This document shows, in pieces, positions 36,420 through 49,052 of a DNA stretch of 64,000 nucleotides. The DNA lies in contig NC_092238.1 in assembly GCF_036320965.1 (NCBI RefSeq), positions 25,991,903 to 26,055,902 on the forward strand. The letters are read 5' to 3'. The notes beneath the pieces were generated by a model that saw only the letters and a program-made list of their open reading frames with translations, was not told where the DNA came from and did not search any database. The DNA is from Panulirus ornatus. Its lineage: Eukaryota; Arthropoda; Malacostraca; Decapoda; Palinuridae. The position numbers were made by a program, and so were the translations under genes. Every line of letters starts with the position of its first letter. Position 1 is the stretch's first letter.

Positions 36420-36649
36420 TCTTTCTTTCATACTATTCGCCATTTCCCGCGTTAGCGAGGTAGCGTTAAGAACAGAGGACTGGGCCTTTGAGGGAATATC
36501 CTCATCTGGCCCCCTTCTCTGTTCCTTCTTTGAGAAAAAAAAAAAAAAAGAGGTGAGGATTTCCAGCCCCCCGCTCCCTTCCCTTTTAGTCGCCTTCTAC
36601 GACACGCAGGGAATACGTGGGAAGTATTCTTTCTCCCGTATCCCCAGGG
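36420..36649 (-). mobile_element. SINE-B copy 3, full length, inside (ATT)n
   Basis: Minus-strand copy from ccctggggatacgggag to gaatagtatg with a gaaagaaagaaag tail. Here the flanking simple repeat is (ATT)n on both sides, at 36358-36418 and 36649-36693, in contrast to the (AT)n around other copies. Confidence 0.88.
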
Positions 36650-36650
36650 A

Positions 36651-36693
<43 letters not shown>
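36649..36693. repeat. (ATT)n microsatellite
   Basis: About 14 TTA units abutting the 5' end of SINE-B. Confidence 0.95.
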
Positions 36694-36842
36694 GATAATA
36701 TGTCATGCACACCCGCAACCCACACACTCTCATGGATGAATATGATAACAGAATGAGCATATTGAATATGTAGAAAGGCACGAGGCCCCACCAGTGTAAA
36801 ACTCCCTCCACTTCGAGTGCAGTTAGGCAACTACAATAAGTA

Positions 36843-36843
36843 A

Positions 36844-36936
<93 letters not shown>
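36843..36936. repeat. (CA)n microsatellite
   Basis: About 46 CA units with one CT interruption. Confidence 0.97.
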
Positions 36937-39005
36937 AGGCCATATTCCCTCGTTTCTTGCCCTGAGACTGAGCCTCATTCATCACTTCAAAGAAGATTCA
37001 TCTGTATTTTTGTATTGGTATGATCGCCATTGCAGAGGTTTATCCCACGATCTTCATCTCTGCATAACAAAACATTCATTCTTATACCCCGACCGTAGAA
37101 ACCCAGTGTCTGCTTCTGAACTCATGATAGATTATGTTATACTGTTCGTCTGCGTAGGTTAAGCAGCCTTTACAACACGTTCAGGTACAGGTACGACGGA
37201 ACACATTCGCCTACACAGCCCAATGTATCAGTAACCCAGCTCCCCTTCCGCTCTTATAGAGGGTCTGTTCCATTCCAGTGGCCCTTCTTATAGATGTTCT
37301 GTTTCATTCCAGAGTCCCTTCTTTGTTTGTATCAAATGTCTTCCCACTCTGTAATACAGACTTTGAATAAATAACCCATACATGTGCAGTTTATCACGTG
37401 CTATATACAGATCCATGAGACTGTGATCAGATTGTAGATCGCGAAAAAAAAGAAACTATTTTGGTTTTTGGTTCAGAAGCAAGAGATGCAGTTGGATAGT
37501 GAGGCGGTCTAGGCACTCACACAAGCCCTGCCAGCCAGCCCCTTTACCTCGTGTGAATATTAATCCACCTTAATCACACTGTCCATAAACCGACTTTGCA
37601 ACATGCACTAACTAATCTCCAGGCAGTCCTTACACCCGGGACTAATCCTTCCTCTCTCTATTCAGGGGAAGGATAATTGAAAGTCCTCTTTGGGTTCCCC
37701 GCATGAAGCAATAAGACGCCCCTTCGCTTACCACGTCTCCCTCTCACAGAATTCTACCTCTTCCCTTCTACGTACATGGTCATGTCTTTCCATTACTGGC
37801 CTGGAACGTGATTTATTGGTTACCTGCATCTCTTTCCCTCTTCTCGCAATTGCCAATCGCGGGCCCTAATCTTTTCCTCTACCCATAATCACGTCGCTGT
37901 TAGAAGATCTTTTCTTACAGTCGAGCAGCAGGCAGTCTGTCCTCAGGTTATCCTCCTCACGGTCATTTCCCTCATGTGTAGTTTCCTTTGCATCATCCTT
38001 AACTATTTTATCTGTGATTGTTCCCATGTTTACATTCTGAGGTGTTCTTAACGCTCTTGCTAATTTCTTTGCCCTTCATCTCTTTCTTCCCGAACATATT
38101 ACGTCCCGTGTCCTCCCGAACTTATTACGTCCCATGTCTTCCCACACCATCCTCTCGTTTCTCCCGTACTCCAGCGTTGACTGATAAAAAAAATCTCCTC
38201 ATATCCTGGACAATTATCCCACTTGGTTCACAGCTTCTTTCATCTTCATTATTTTTTTTCTCCCTTAGATTATTTCATCTTTATCTCCCTATTTATTCCA
38301 CCCATCATTTTTGTTTCAACTTTTCATACAACTGTGTCTTCATGTCTCTCGTATTTTGTCTTTTCCTCATCGAGTCTCTTCCCCTGGAGGCCGCGTAACG
38401 CCATGGTTATTATTGCAGTTATAAATCATATGGCTGACAGATTTGTCTCGTATGAGGCGTCCTGGAGATGTCCCAGTTACTCACCCCAGAGAACTGTGTG
38501 TGTGTGTGTGTGTGTCTGTGTGTCTGTGTGTGTGTTATTTTTTCCTAATCCAGTTGCATTTTCGTACTCAGCCTGTGACTAATGCTTCGCTTACTGGGCC
38601 ATCATCTTTCACATTTATGTTACACAAAGCTGGTAATTTTCAGTGAAACAGAAAACAAAGTATTATCTTGTATTCTTCGTTAAGCAGTCGGAAAGATCAC
38701 GCTCAAAAAATTAAGCAGTTTCATAACCCACACTCGTCTTGCTCTCAAAAAGCAAACAGTTCACAGTTCACACTCAAAACGTAAGGTATTGACTGCTCAC
38801 ACTAAGAGAAGATAGTTAATAGGTCACATTCGGTAGTTGATAGGTCACATTCGGTTGTTCATAGGTCACATCCAAAGTGACCTGAGAACAGAGGAGTGTC
38901 ACACCCTCATCAGGCTTTACTCACCAAGCTGAGAGGTCAAATGGCGTTCCCATCTCATTAACATCAGCCTGAGGTTTGGCTTTATCGAAATTATCTTACC
39001 AAGTG
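36937..39005. other. Unannotated sequence
   Basis: No gene recognised across about 2 kb. The 37620-38400 part is T/C-rich on the plus strand. A short (GT)n lies at 38494-38534, and three imperfect copies of a ~24 bp unit with ataggtcacattcgg lie at 38815-38872. Confidence 0.45.
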
Positions 39006-39062
39006 GCTCCTCCTCCTCCTCCCTCCTCCTCTTCCTCCTCCTCCTCCTCCTCCTCCTCCTCC
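39006..39062. repeat. (TCC)n microsatellite
   Basis: Imperfect CCT/TCC trinucleotides. Confidence 0.93.
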
Positions 39063-39243
39063 CCGACCCCTCCGTCTCCTCCGCCGGCTCTCTGGTCAGT
39101 GCCACCACCCTGCCTCTTCCCTCTCGCAGTGCTGAGGTCATGACCATCAGAGAGCATCTCCGTCATCACCACCTCCCTGCAGGTCCTCATGTTCTCCACC
39201 TCAGCTAAGGTCATGACCACCACCCACCCAGCACGTCCTCCTC

Positions 39244-39248
<5 letters not shown>

Positions 39249-39327
<79 letters not shown>
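39249..39327. repeat. (CT)n microsatellite
   Basis: About 39 CT units. Confidence 0.97.
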
Positions 39328-39329
<2 letters not shown>

Positions 39330-40904
39330 CAGCATGTCTTCCACCGCTCTTGGGATCATTACCAGCGGCCGGCATCATTAATGACGGTGCCAGGGGGGGA
39401 GGGGGGAAAAAATGGGCGGTTACAAACATTTGCGACGGAGACACTCGAGAGGAAAGAAGGCGTAACGAGAGCAGCATACAGGGTTGTTTTCAGATCACTT
39501 GATCGGTAGGAGATGAGCTTTATGGCATCCTCGTCTTCCCTTGTTGATCCGACCCCCACGGAAACCTTCCAGACCCCAAGGGACCCGTAAAGGAAATCTG
39601 TCTCACTTGTTTTTGCTAGGACAAAGGAGGTTCAGGGAGGACCTCCGAGGTTCATTTGTCATTCAAATTCTCGGTCTTAATTTGGAGAGCCTGGGTGAGG
39701 GGGGGCTTGCCACAGTGTGGGTGATTCAATTACGATGTAAAGAAATTTGATAGATGATTACTGAACAAAGACATTCTGGGGACTGGAAATGATTCAGGTA
39801 TTGGTACATTAGAGGCAGACAGTGATGTAGAGAGAGCATGAGGTTGTGACCAGTCAACGGTAATAGCACGGAAGAATATAAATCTATAAATGGTTCCTCA
39901 CGAATGAAAAATGCCTCATAAAAAAGAGCGAGGCATTAAAAAAGGAAAATATCATGCGTGTGTCCAGGCAGTAAAGAGATGACAGCCTCCATTCATAGAA
40001 GGAATTACTTCAATTGGATCACCAAGGACTTGAGCCACACCATCAGAACGTCGGCACCAAATGACAGCGACTACCGTAATTACCTGGGCGTTTTATCCCA
40101 TCTCATCTCGAGCCGGAGGGACTCGTAAACGAGGCTCAACGAGACGTTAAACTTCCTCGGGGAGGGACTCCGGTGTAGTAGTGTGGAGGAGCGGGTTCAA
40201 GAAGAGATGGTTGAAAGACCGAATGAGCCTGATTAAGTACACCAGCCGGAGGAGGGAAGATCTCCCCCGGGTCTTGATATAGTTTCCTGAGAAACCTTTG
40301 CCGAAGAGGATTAGTCGTGCAAGCTGACTGCCACGGGAACTTAACCCCAGTGGAGGCGTATCGACGCGGAGGAAGGGGGGGGGGGCGCCCGAGCCTGTGG
40401 GCCGTATTTGTACTGTATGTGTGTCGATGTTGGAGATGTTTGCAGACCTTGCAAATGGTGGTGTTGCCTCTCCTTACATACGTCTGCAAGTTCGCTGATA
40501 TCACCTGAGGGAGATGGGAGTCATGGACTTTAATCAAAAAAGATTTACTCCGATATTTTTTGTTATAAATGGAATCGGGTGAGTATCCAAAATGTCTGAT
40601 GTTGCTCAATGAAATCGCGTCAAGTCCTGCCGTGAATCTGGTAACAAGGGTTGAGTCTACCTCAGCAAGGAGGGCGTTCGTGTCCTTTTATCACAAGTGT
40701 ACTGGGTTATCTCTTGGGGGGGCGACACCTCCGTTCTGTAATGTGCAACGATAGAGGGTCAACAGACTTGGTAGAAAGTTATGTATGGATGACAAGATAT
40801 ACAAACCTTTTTGTTTATTAAGACCATCAGTTCGTTTCGCCTAGTTTATTGGGAAAATATCTTGGTTTTCAACGGTCGTGACCACATGTCTGATGCAGGG
40901 TTAC

Positions 40905-40907
<3 letters not shown>
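39328..40907. other. Unannotated sequence
   Basis: No gene recognised. A 157-codon minus-strand open frame at 40136-40609 has no known motif. A G-run of about 12 bases lies at 40374-40385. Confidence 0.4.

Positions 40908-40987
<80 letters not shown>
40908..40987. repeat. (GA)n microsatellite
   Basis: About 40 GA units. Confidence 0.97.
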
Positions 40988-40989
<2 letters not shown>

Positions 40990-41324
40990 ATGTTTTGCTC
41001 TTGATTTTCTTTTGTTTCTGTCTGTGTTGTTCGGCCTCCTCCAGGGAGCAAGACAGACTTTTATTCAATATATTTTTTTTTCCTTTACCTTCGTCTGCGA
41101 AGAATTTTCAAGTGTCATGTCCTGAGGCCAACGCTTAATTACTTTTTTTTTTTTCTCTAGGAAGCTGGCAGTTTCCGCACGTGAGGAATTACATTAGTCT
41201 GGGATCTGGACGTGTAAGCCAACGTTACTCCTCAACCTTGAAATAAAAGAAAATCAACATTATTGCAGAAAGAGAATAATAAAGAAGCTTGACAAATATT
41301 TTCCTGATAAGAAATACCAAGTTG

Positions 41325-41460
<136 letters not shown>

Positions 41461-41525
41461 TTGTTCAGACTTGTGTACCAGTGTCATATATTCAAGTATG
41501 ATCTCTCTCTCTCCCTCTCTTTCTC

Positions 41526-41585
41526 TGTCTATCTATCTATGTATCTATCTATGTATCTATATCTATCCATCTATCTATCTATCTA

Positions 41586-41616
<31 letters not shown>

Positions 41617-41621
41617 ATCTA

Positions 41622-41701
<80 letters not shown>
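41526..41701. repeat. (TCTA)n(AT)n compound microsatellite
   Basis: Imperfect CTAT tetranucleotides to about 41626, then about 37 AT units. Confidence 0.96.
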
Positions 41702-41704
<3 letters not shown>

Positions 41705-42185
41705 TTATATGTAAGATACTTGAGACCTGTATTAATGGTATTGGATAACGTCAGCAGGTTGAGCAGATTAAGCAGAAAATATAAGTTTTTTCTTGCTAGT
41801 ATTTATTCATTTATCAACAAATGTATTCCCACACGTATCCATGAATTTATTTATTTGCTTTTAATCAAATCCGAGTTTGCGAAGTAAACGCAACGAGTCT
41901 TTCAGGAGCAGCAAAGAGTTCATATGATTTCTCTTGGAAACGAAAACATGCGGAGTTGGGAGGAATTGGGAGGTGAAAAAAAAAGGAGAAAGAAAAAGAA
42001 ATATTTCGAGAGAGCGACTTGCTGCAACAGGAGAGTTAGCAGTGTTGGTGGCGCTGGGGTACGACAGGAGAGACTCCTCAGTAGATCTGTGGTTTGGGGT
42101 CGACAGTAAAAAAGAAAAAAGAAAGAAAAAAAAACCCGTAGCAGGAACCTCAAGTTAAAGCCACCGTCTCCAGTATACTTACAGG
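41702..42185. other. Unannotated sequence
   Basis: Nothing recognised. Purine-rich runs at 41975-42005 and 42107-42135. Confidence 0.45.
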
Positions 42186-42297
42186 AGGAGCCTACACTAC
42201 AGCTGCTGCAGGAGCCTCCGGGACAGCTGTGCTAGAAGCCTCTGCTACAGCTTTGTTAGAAGCCTCCGGTACAGCTAAATGCGAGAAGCCTCTATTA
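42186..42297. repeat. ~27-bp tandem repeat, ~4 copies
   Basis: The unit has agaagcctc, then a variable stretch, then tacagct. Copies are diverged. Confidence 0.8.
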
Positions 42298-42644
42298 TAG
42301 ATATGACAGGGCACTTCAGACCGACGCCTGCCCATGGAAACGCCGCGCGGGCTGCCTCCATGAAGGAAGAACCGCAGCGCGTACCTCCACGAAGGTGCTA
42401 AGGCAGAATCCGCTCGTAACATCCTGGAGTTGTGATAGCCCACAACACCCACACAGGCCACAGTGCCGTAGTTCATGGACGACTGTTCTGTAGAGCCCAG
42501 GGGAGGGGAGGGGATGAGAACTCCAGGGATGCCATCACTATGAGAGTTTATGGATCTGCATTGGTCATAGGAGAGCTCTCTTAGTGCCTCGACCTGCCAC
42601 GTTTGAAAGGAAAGTTTTTCTCCTTCCTCAAAAACTCCCAGATG

Positions 42645-42679
42645 CTTCATCATCGTCGTCTACGTCTTCTTCTTCTTCT

Positions 42680-42712
<33 letters not shown>

Positions 42713-43092
42713 TCTTCTTCTTCTTCTTCTTCTTCTTCTTCTTCTTCTCCTTCTTCTTCTTCTTCTCCTTCTTCTTCTTCTTCTTCTTCTTCTTCTTCTT
42801 CTTCTTCTTCTTCTTCTTCTTCTTCTTCTTCTGCTGCTGCTGCTGCTATTGCTGCTGCTGCTGCTACTGCTGCTTCTTCTTCTTCTTCTTCTTCTTCTTC
42901 TTCTTCTTCTTCTTCTTCTTCTTCTTCTTCTTCTCTTCCTCCTCCTTCTGCTACTGCTGCTGCTGCTTCTTTTTTTTTCTTCTTCTTCTTCTTCTTCTTC
43001 TTCTTCTTCTTCTTCTTCTTCTTCTTCTTCTTCTTCTCCTTCTTCTTCTTCTTCTTCTTCTTCTTCTTCTTCTTGTTCTTCTTCTTTATCTC
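42645..43092. repeat. (TTC)n/(CTG)n triplet tract, ~430 bp
   Basis: Almost entirely TTC trinucleotides with blocks of CTG (42682-42712, 42832-42872, 42945-42967) and scattered TCC, ATT and CTA variants. Long open frames of poly-Ser, poly-Leu or poly-Phe on the plus strand, and poly-Glu or poly-Lys on the minus strand, are by-products. Confidence 0.96.
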
Positions 43093-43692
43093 TCGAGCTG
43101 TTACTAAAATTCCAGTTACGCCTGGCCTTTGGGGTCTGTGACTGGGTCCCTCCTCATAAAAACGAAGAGAGGAAAATGCAGTCGTAAAGCCTTGGAAACA
43201 CATGACGTAGCTCATTGTGTACCATGTTACCTTCAGCAATAAACGTTCGAAATGTTCACGCAGCGTGGAGGTAATGCAAGTGCCAGGGTTTCCTTAAAAT
43301 AGTTAGAAAATGATTCTCTTTTCACCATCAGATGTTCCAGTGATTAATCAGAGCCAAAGGAATGTGTACACAGACTTTAAGGGGTATGCAGTCATTCGTG
43401 ATTGAGTCAAGGAATGTGTGTGATTCGAGATTGTTGTGAGAATCATGATTCTCTGTTGCATCTTGGCTGATCCGTGACTTATAACTAAGCTGATGACTTT
43501 CTTGAATTCCTCGTGACCTCTGACTAACACCTGACCTGTGGCTGACTGATGAGTTGTGTCTGTTTCGAGTCGTGACTGCAGTGGAAATATGAACTCATGT
43601 GAACATCACCTGAGAATAGGAATGACATCACCTGATAATGGGAAATGAGGCAGGGATGGCTGGTGGAGCGTATCGCATACGCCCCTTGTTTC

Positions 43693-43696
<4 letters not shown>
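43093..43696. other. Unannotated sequence
   Basis: Nothing recognised. Confidence 0.45.

Positions 43697-43767
<71 letters not shown>
43697..43767. repeat. (GA)n microsatellite
   Basis: About 35 GA units. Confidence 0.97.
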
Positions 43768-43770
<3 letters not shown>

Positions 43771-46240
43771 CGTACTGTTGCCTCTCACAACTCACAGCGT
43801 CCTGTCGGAGGCAATAAGCAGAGATGTAGGTGAGAAGGGCGTTGGGGGACGATGGTGGGGAAGTGTTGGTGGCGATGGGAAGTGATGGCGATAGATGGAG
43901 GTTGCTGGTGGCTGTTGGGGATGTTGGTGATGAGAGCTGAGGGGTACAGAGGAGGAAGACTGAAGAGCCAGATAACAGGAGATGTGATGGTCTACATCGA
44001 GACAATATGCCATTGGACGATAATATGGTCCTACAGTCCAAATCTATATAGATGGAGACAAGGGAAGTACAGCAGGAGGCTCCTTCCCACCTACCGCTTC
44101 CTCCAGTACATCACCCAGCAGGAGGACAACAGCTGTGAAGCAACACCAAGCAGTATGAGGACGCTATAGTGCTATGGATAGCCAAGGATAAATGAAAACC
44201 ATTTCAACACCAGTTCCAAACGCATTCTAATCTAGTACCCGCTGCAAGATACACTGATCTAATGAGAGCCGCAAACACAACCCGATCTAATATTAGCCGA
44301 CCAGTTATACTCCTGGGAATAAGGATTTCGTTCTCTCCTCTCCAACAAGATGTGAAGTTGTACAATACATGGCTAATGTATCGTCTTAGCAGCGAACATC
44401 AATTTATTATTTGCTGGTAATTTGAATCTCCAGTGTACACGTCTGCTCTTGTTTTAGATTCAGTTAGAGTAAGTGGTGTAGACGTGTTTGATTGCACTTT
44501 ATGCCAGTGTTATGTAGCCGTGCTGCTGAGGAAACCTGTGCCCTTAGTTATATTATATCTTTCCCTTATCTTTATGTTTCTAGATAATGTATCTCTGTTC
44601 CCTCATCTTTAAACCATTATTTCTAGATACATTATTTCAAAATATTTAGTATTTTGAAAGCATCTGTTGGATATTTTTAGGGTTAACCTCTTTTTTTCAT
44701 GGAGAAAATTTTTTCAGTCTGTAATGTTTGCTTCATAAGGTACATATTTGAGTGACGGGATTAGATATTTCTTTTTTGTATTGGTTCTGTTTTTTTTTTT
44801 TTTCCCTTACTCTCTAAACTATATCTTGAGTTAGGGGTGCCATCTGCACCAGATAACAGACAGCCCTGTAGCATCCTTGTTACTTTCATTATTTAGCCAC
44901 GGAAGTCTTGTGGGTCCTTCATTCTCGTTGTGATTAATTTTCTTCATAATAATCTTCCGCCGACACCCGTTTTCTTTCCACAGTGTCTCTCTGATGTTAT
45001 GTCCATTCCATGACTCTCTGGATGATGATCACTTTGCATGCATTGCCTTTTGCATCTTGTTATAACTCGCTTAATTAGGCATTAGGCCTGGCGTTAGTTC
45101 TTCATTATTATTTTCTTTTTCTTCCTCAGAACATCATCTTTGAAGAAAATTGTATTTCTTAAGATCGCATCACATTCTTCACTTTGATTTACATGTAGAA
45201 TATTGATCCAGTTTATAACATCTCGATGCATTTTCTTAGTTTGTTACTGTAAGCATTTGGCATCACCATCTCATTTGCATATATAGATCAATACGGAGAC
45301 TCAAGATTCAACCTGATGCTATTATGGCCATAGTTATCAGTCTTCTGGCTTGGTGTGGTTGAGACATAGCGTTAGATTGCGTTACTTTCTGTTAGATCAA
45401 GAGCGATTATATTCGCAAAGCAGTCTTTGATCATGTGGATTAATCTCTTTCTCTCTTGGTTATCGATTAAGAGATTCCTCTTGTTATAATCGACTTGATT
45501 TTATTGTACACTGTAATATAATTACTCACATAGTTTTCTGGGATTGTGTGTAATAGTATCATAATTGTTTTGATGGTCTTTCCAGTTACGTCGATGTACA
45601 GAGGGTTGGATGCCTCTCCATCAGTTAATATTTGGTAATCTGGTTACATGTAGACTCCCCCACTTGCCTTATGTAATGATTTATATGAAATTCTTACATA
45701 TCTTGGAGGAGTTACTTCTTAAAGTATTGGTGTATCTCGCTTTAAGTTTTTTCTTCTGGCGTGGGTACATCAAAGTTTAAGGCTACAAAAACTTTGGGGA
45801 GCAAATTTTCTAGAATCTGCTTATTATTATTTCAAACTTGCTCTTAAACTTGATTCGCCTGGTTTCTGACGTTACCTAACCTGACCTGACCTCATCTGGT
45901 GGCCTCCTTCCTCCGTTTCCTGGCTTGACTGACAGTCATCTCTGACCTCCGCCTCCTAGATATCCCAAAACTATACTTAACATAGACATGGTAATTGTCC
46001 CTGCGCCTTATGTGTGCCTAAGACCGTCCCCAGCTGTAGCATTCCTAGATAGTGATGATGTCGGAGTATTCATGATCGTGGGGGAGAGGTTTGTTGGTGA
46101 TGGGGGAGTGCTGGTGGTCATGGGTTATGTGTTGGTGATCATGGGAGGGTTATTTGGGGGGGGGGAGGGTTTAGTGGTGGTGGCAAGGAGGAAGTGGTGG
46201 GGATCATGAAGGAGTGTTGGTGGTCAAAAGAAAAAGTTGG
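43768..46240. other. Unannotated sequence, AT-rich
   Basis: The longest stretch without any repeat I can name. 44400-45900 is AT-rich with dense stops in all frames. No gene or transposon recognised. Confidence 0.4.
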
Positions 46241-46249
46241 TGATCATGA

Positions 46250-46425
46250 AAAATTATTGGTGGACGAGGAGAACTTTTGTTGGTAATGGGATAGTGTTGG
46301 TAGTGATGGGTGAGTGTTGATAGTGAGGGTAGTAGTGTTGGCAGTGATGGGTGAGTGTTGAAAGTGAGGGTAGTAGTGTTGGCAGTGATGGGTGCGTGTT
46401 GATGGTGAATGGCAGTACAATAGTC
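46250..46425. repeat. Degenerate ~45-bp G/T-rich tandem repeat
   Basis: Three to four copies contain ggcagtgatgggtgagtgtt and gtgagggtagtagtgtt. Confidence 0.8.
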
Positions 46426-46501
46426 TGGGTGGTATGGCTTAATAGTATGGTGGGATGAGGATGAATGAAAAGATAAAACGAAAGAGCATAACAGGACGTT
46501 C

Positions 46502-46504
<3 letters not shown>

Positions 46505-46585
<81 letters not shown>
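46505..46585. repeat. (GA)n microsatellite
   Basis: About 40 GA units. Confidence 0.97.
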
Positions 46586-46589
<4 letters not shown>

Positions 46590-47024
46590 CACAAGATGGG
46601 CAAAAATTGCACATAGAGGCAGCTTTGTTAAGCTGTGAGATGCAAAGAACTGGCATCATTTGCACGCAGAAAGCGACGGTTTTAGAAGGAAAAAAAAATA
46701 TCGTCGCGCCCTCACACCCCAACTGTGCAAAAAAGAAAGACGAAAAAAAAAAAAAAATTGCATAGAAATCATTTGCAAAAAATGTAAAATTCTAAAATTT
46801 ACTGTAAGCCTCGGTTGGGGGAAAAATATTTATGTATGTATACATAAATATATATATATATTTTAGAAGTCTGAGGCGCGAAATGAGATCATGGTGAATT
46901 CTGATGAGGGACTTAATGATGATGGGTTATGGTGAAGATACTCATGATGGTGATGGGTTGTGAGGAGGATAGTGAGGATAGTGATGAGGATTTTTGAAGA
47001 TGACGGTGTTTTTCTTTCTTCTTA
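46586..47024. other. Unannotated sequence
   Basis: A runs at 46690 and 46744 and a short (AT)n at 46848. From 46905 to 47010 it is a degenerate gatgatgg-type repeat. Confidence 0.45.
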
Positions 47025-47143
47025 ATTTTCCAAAAGATGGAACAGAGAAGGGGGGCAGGTGAGGATATTCCCTCAAAGGCCCAGTCCTCTGTTCTTAACG
47101 CTACCTCGCTAACGCGGGAAATGGCGAATAGTATGAAAGAAAG
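47025..47143 (+). mobile_element. SINE-B copy 4, 5'-truncated
   Basis: Starts inside the element at ttaattttccaaaaga and runs to gcgaatagtatgaaa, with a gaaagaagaaag tail. Its hairpin region reads ctacctcgctaacgcggg. It is followed within 15 bases by (AT)n and then by a LINE-A copy in the same orientation. Confidence 0.87.
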
Positions 47144-47153
47144 AAGAAAGATA

Positions 47154-47176
47154 TATATATGTGTATATATATATAT
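47154..47176. repeat. Short (AT)n
   Basis: AT dinucleotides with one GTGT interruption, between the SINE-B tail and the LINE-A 5' end. Confidence 0.93.
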
Positions 47177-47550
47177 AAGATTGACCAAGAGGATATATGT
47201 GTCGGAGGTGGAGGGAACGAGGAGAAGAGGGAGACCAAATTGGAGGTGGAAAGATGGAGTGAAAAAGATTTTGTGTGATCGGGGCCTGAACATGCAGGAG
47301 GGTGAAAGGAGGGCAAGGAATAGAGTGAATTGGAGCGATGTGGTATACCGGGGTTGACGTGCTGTCAGTGGATTGAATCAAGGCATGTGAAGCGTCTGGG
47401 GTAAACCATGGAAAGCTGTGTAGGTATGTATATTTGCGTGTGTGGACGTATGTATATACATGTGTATGGGGGTGGGTTGGGCCATTTCTTTCGTCTGTTT
47501 CCTTGCGCTACCTCGCAAACGCGGGAGACAGCGACAAAGTATAATAAATA
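47177..47550 (+). mobile_element. LINE-A copy, 3' end only
   Basis: The last ~60 codons of the RT (from RLTKRIYVSEVEGTRRRGR to VVYRG-stop at 47357) are identical in protein to the copy ending at 11986. The 3' UTR follows, with gctgtcagtggattgaatca, ttgggccatttctttcgtc and the CTCGC-AAAC-GCGGG hairpin, then caaagtataataaataaa. It is truncated just before the terminal RT region. (AT)n flanks both ends. Confidence 0.92.
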
Positions 47551-47551
47551 A

Positions 47552-47625
<74 letters not shown>
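47551..47625. repeat. (AT)n microsatellite
   Basis: About 34 AT units with one TTTA interruption. It lies between the LINE-A tail and a tRNA-like SINE. Confidence 0.96.
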
Positions 47626-47626
<1 letters not shown>

Positions 47627-47750
47627 TAGCCTTAGCCACGCCCACAATTTATCGATCAGTCCGTAGGAAAGGATGAACAGCTGGGTTAACTGCGGACCGA
47701 CTTCCGCGACCAGGATTCGAACCTATGAGGGCTCAGTCCTTGATGGCCCG
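47624..47750 (-). mobile_element. tRNA-like SINE candidate (SINE-D), 5'-truncated
   Basis: On the minus strand it carries an exact RNA polymerase III B-box, GGTTCGAATCC, at 47713-47723. A body with ccgcagttaacccagctgtt and tgatcgataaattgtg follows, and it ends ggctaaggctaga against (AT)n. No A-box is visible at the expected distance upstream, so the 5' end looks missing or decayed. The tail differs from LINE-A and SINE-B, so a different LINE would have to mobilise it. Confidence 0.55.
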
Positions 47751-48099
47751 CAGGTATATAGATAACAAGATTATGTACGAGTTTGTACGCAGAGATGTTT
47801 GAATGTAGGGATAGAACAATATAGAGACCGTCTCCCTCTCCACCACCCTCAGTCAGCAACAGCCGTCAGGAGAGAGAACGGGAGGTGGACTGTTACCTTC
47901 CTGGAGGAAAATAGAAATTGAACATTTTCAGGAAATAATAAAAGTGGAATTCTTATGTACACTGTCTTACTCCACTGTGCTGCAATACACTACGCTACTG
48001 GATTAAACTCTGACCTGTTGTGTCAGTTACCACATGTGCTTCCGGTATACCACACCACACATATTTCTTGCAATGGTTACGGTCGGGGGCATCGATCCG

Positions 48100-48600
48100 T
48101 GAGAGCGGAGTGGGAGAGAAAATGGATTGTAAATATCTCTATACTTTTCAATCCTTTTCATCCACTGCGCACTGAAGCTGATGAAATATTTGTCGAAGAG
48201 ATTTTCAAAGGCGCTTTTATTATTTGCCTTAACAGCGTTTAACGGTAACTTGTTCCGATATTCAACGGTTATATATGCAAAGAAATTTCACACCCTGGTT
48301 TTACAGTATTTGATGGAAGAATCTTTACATATTGCTCTAGGAACTGCAGTTTTTTTTTTTTTTTTAGCGCTATGTCTTTATAATTTATGTTGTCTAATTT
48401 ATTCAGAATTTTGTGGTCTTGTATCAGGTCACGTCGAAGTCTACGCTACCCAAAAGATACAATCTTAATTTCTCTTCAAACTGTAGGCTCTTAAAAGCTG
48501 GAATTAGTTATGTTGCCCTTCTTTGTACAGGTTCAGGTTTTTCAAGTTACGCTGCCCTACACTGTACTTATTCAGCTTTTCTAGCTTTGTTGCTCTTTGT
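48100..48600 (-). pseudogene. CR1/Jockey-type RT C-terminal remnant 1
   Basis: Minus-strand pieces in order from 48560: EPVQRRAT, LIPAFKSLQFEEKLR, then after a frameshift RRLRRDLIQDHKILNKLDNI, then near 48240 VEYRNKLPLNAVKANNKSAF followed by ENLFDKYF. This is the conserved tail found in many CR1 and Jockey-type LINEs (VQRRATKLIP, then RGDLI, then WN-LP, then F-LDK). Stops and frameshifts show it is dead. A T-run at 48351-48365 interrupts it. Confidence 0.68.
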
Positions 48601-49010
48601 ACATTTTCGCTCTGCTTCTCGGCTTTGTTTATCCTCAGATTTTGAGAGCTTAGCTTTGGGACCAATTCTCCATCGTTTATATACATGATAAAGATTAGTT
48701 ATCCGATAAATAGAATTCGAGACCAACCTACCCTTGAAGATGGTATGTTTGTGGCGTCCAGTCTTCCAGATGGAATAGTCTGCAGCATTCGTGCATGGCA
48801 GGATCAGTGCTATAATCGGAAAAGTTAAAGGAAAGAAAAACCTGATAAGGAGGAGGAGGTGCGGAAGATAGTTCACAATAAACTCTGCCAAAGACAGGAC
48901 GGTCTTGTTGGGCAATTTGAACGTCCATGTTTGGTGATGATGGAGACGGAATCGAAGATATGATTGGGAATTTTGGCGAACGAGGGCAGGACCGTGTGGG
49001 AGTGCTCCTG

Positions 49011-49012
<2 letters not shown>
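48601..49012. other. Unannotated sequence
   Basis: May extend the remnant upstream, but no RT block is recognisable. Confidence 0.4.

Positions 49013-49050
<38 letters not shown>
49013..49050. repeat. (GT)n microsatellite
   Basis: About 18 GT units. Confidence 0.95.

Positions 49051-49052
<2 letters not shown>

Noticed and set aside
40136..40609. 157-codon minus-strand open frame
   Set aside because: No recognised domain, no start context and no homologous frame. Chance is likely.
42603..43239. 194-203 codon frames of poly-Leu, poly-Ser, poly-Glu or poly-Lys
   Set aside because: Products of the TTC/CTG tract in each frame.
45880..45895. Telomere-like cctaacctgacctgacct
   Set aside because: Only one or two imperfect units; not a telomere array.
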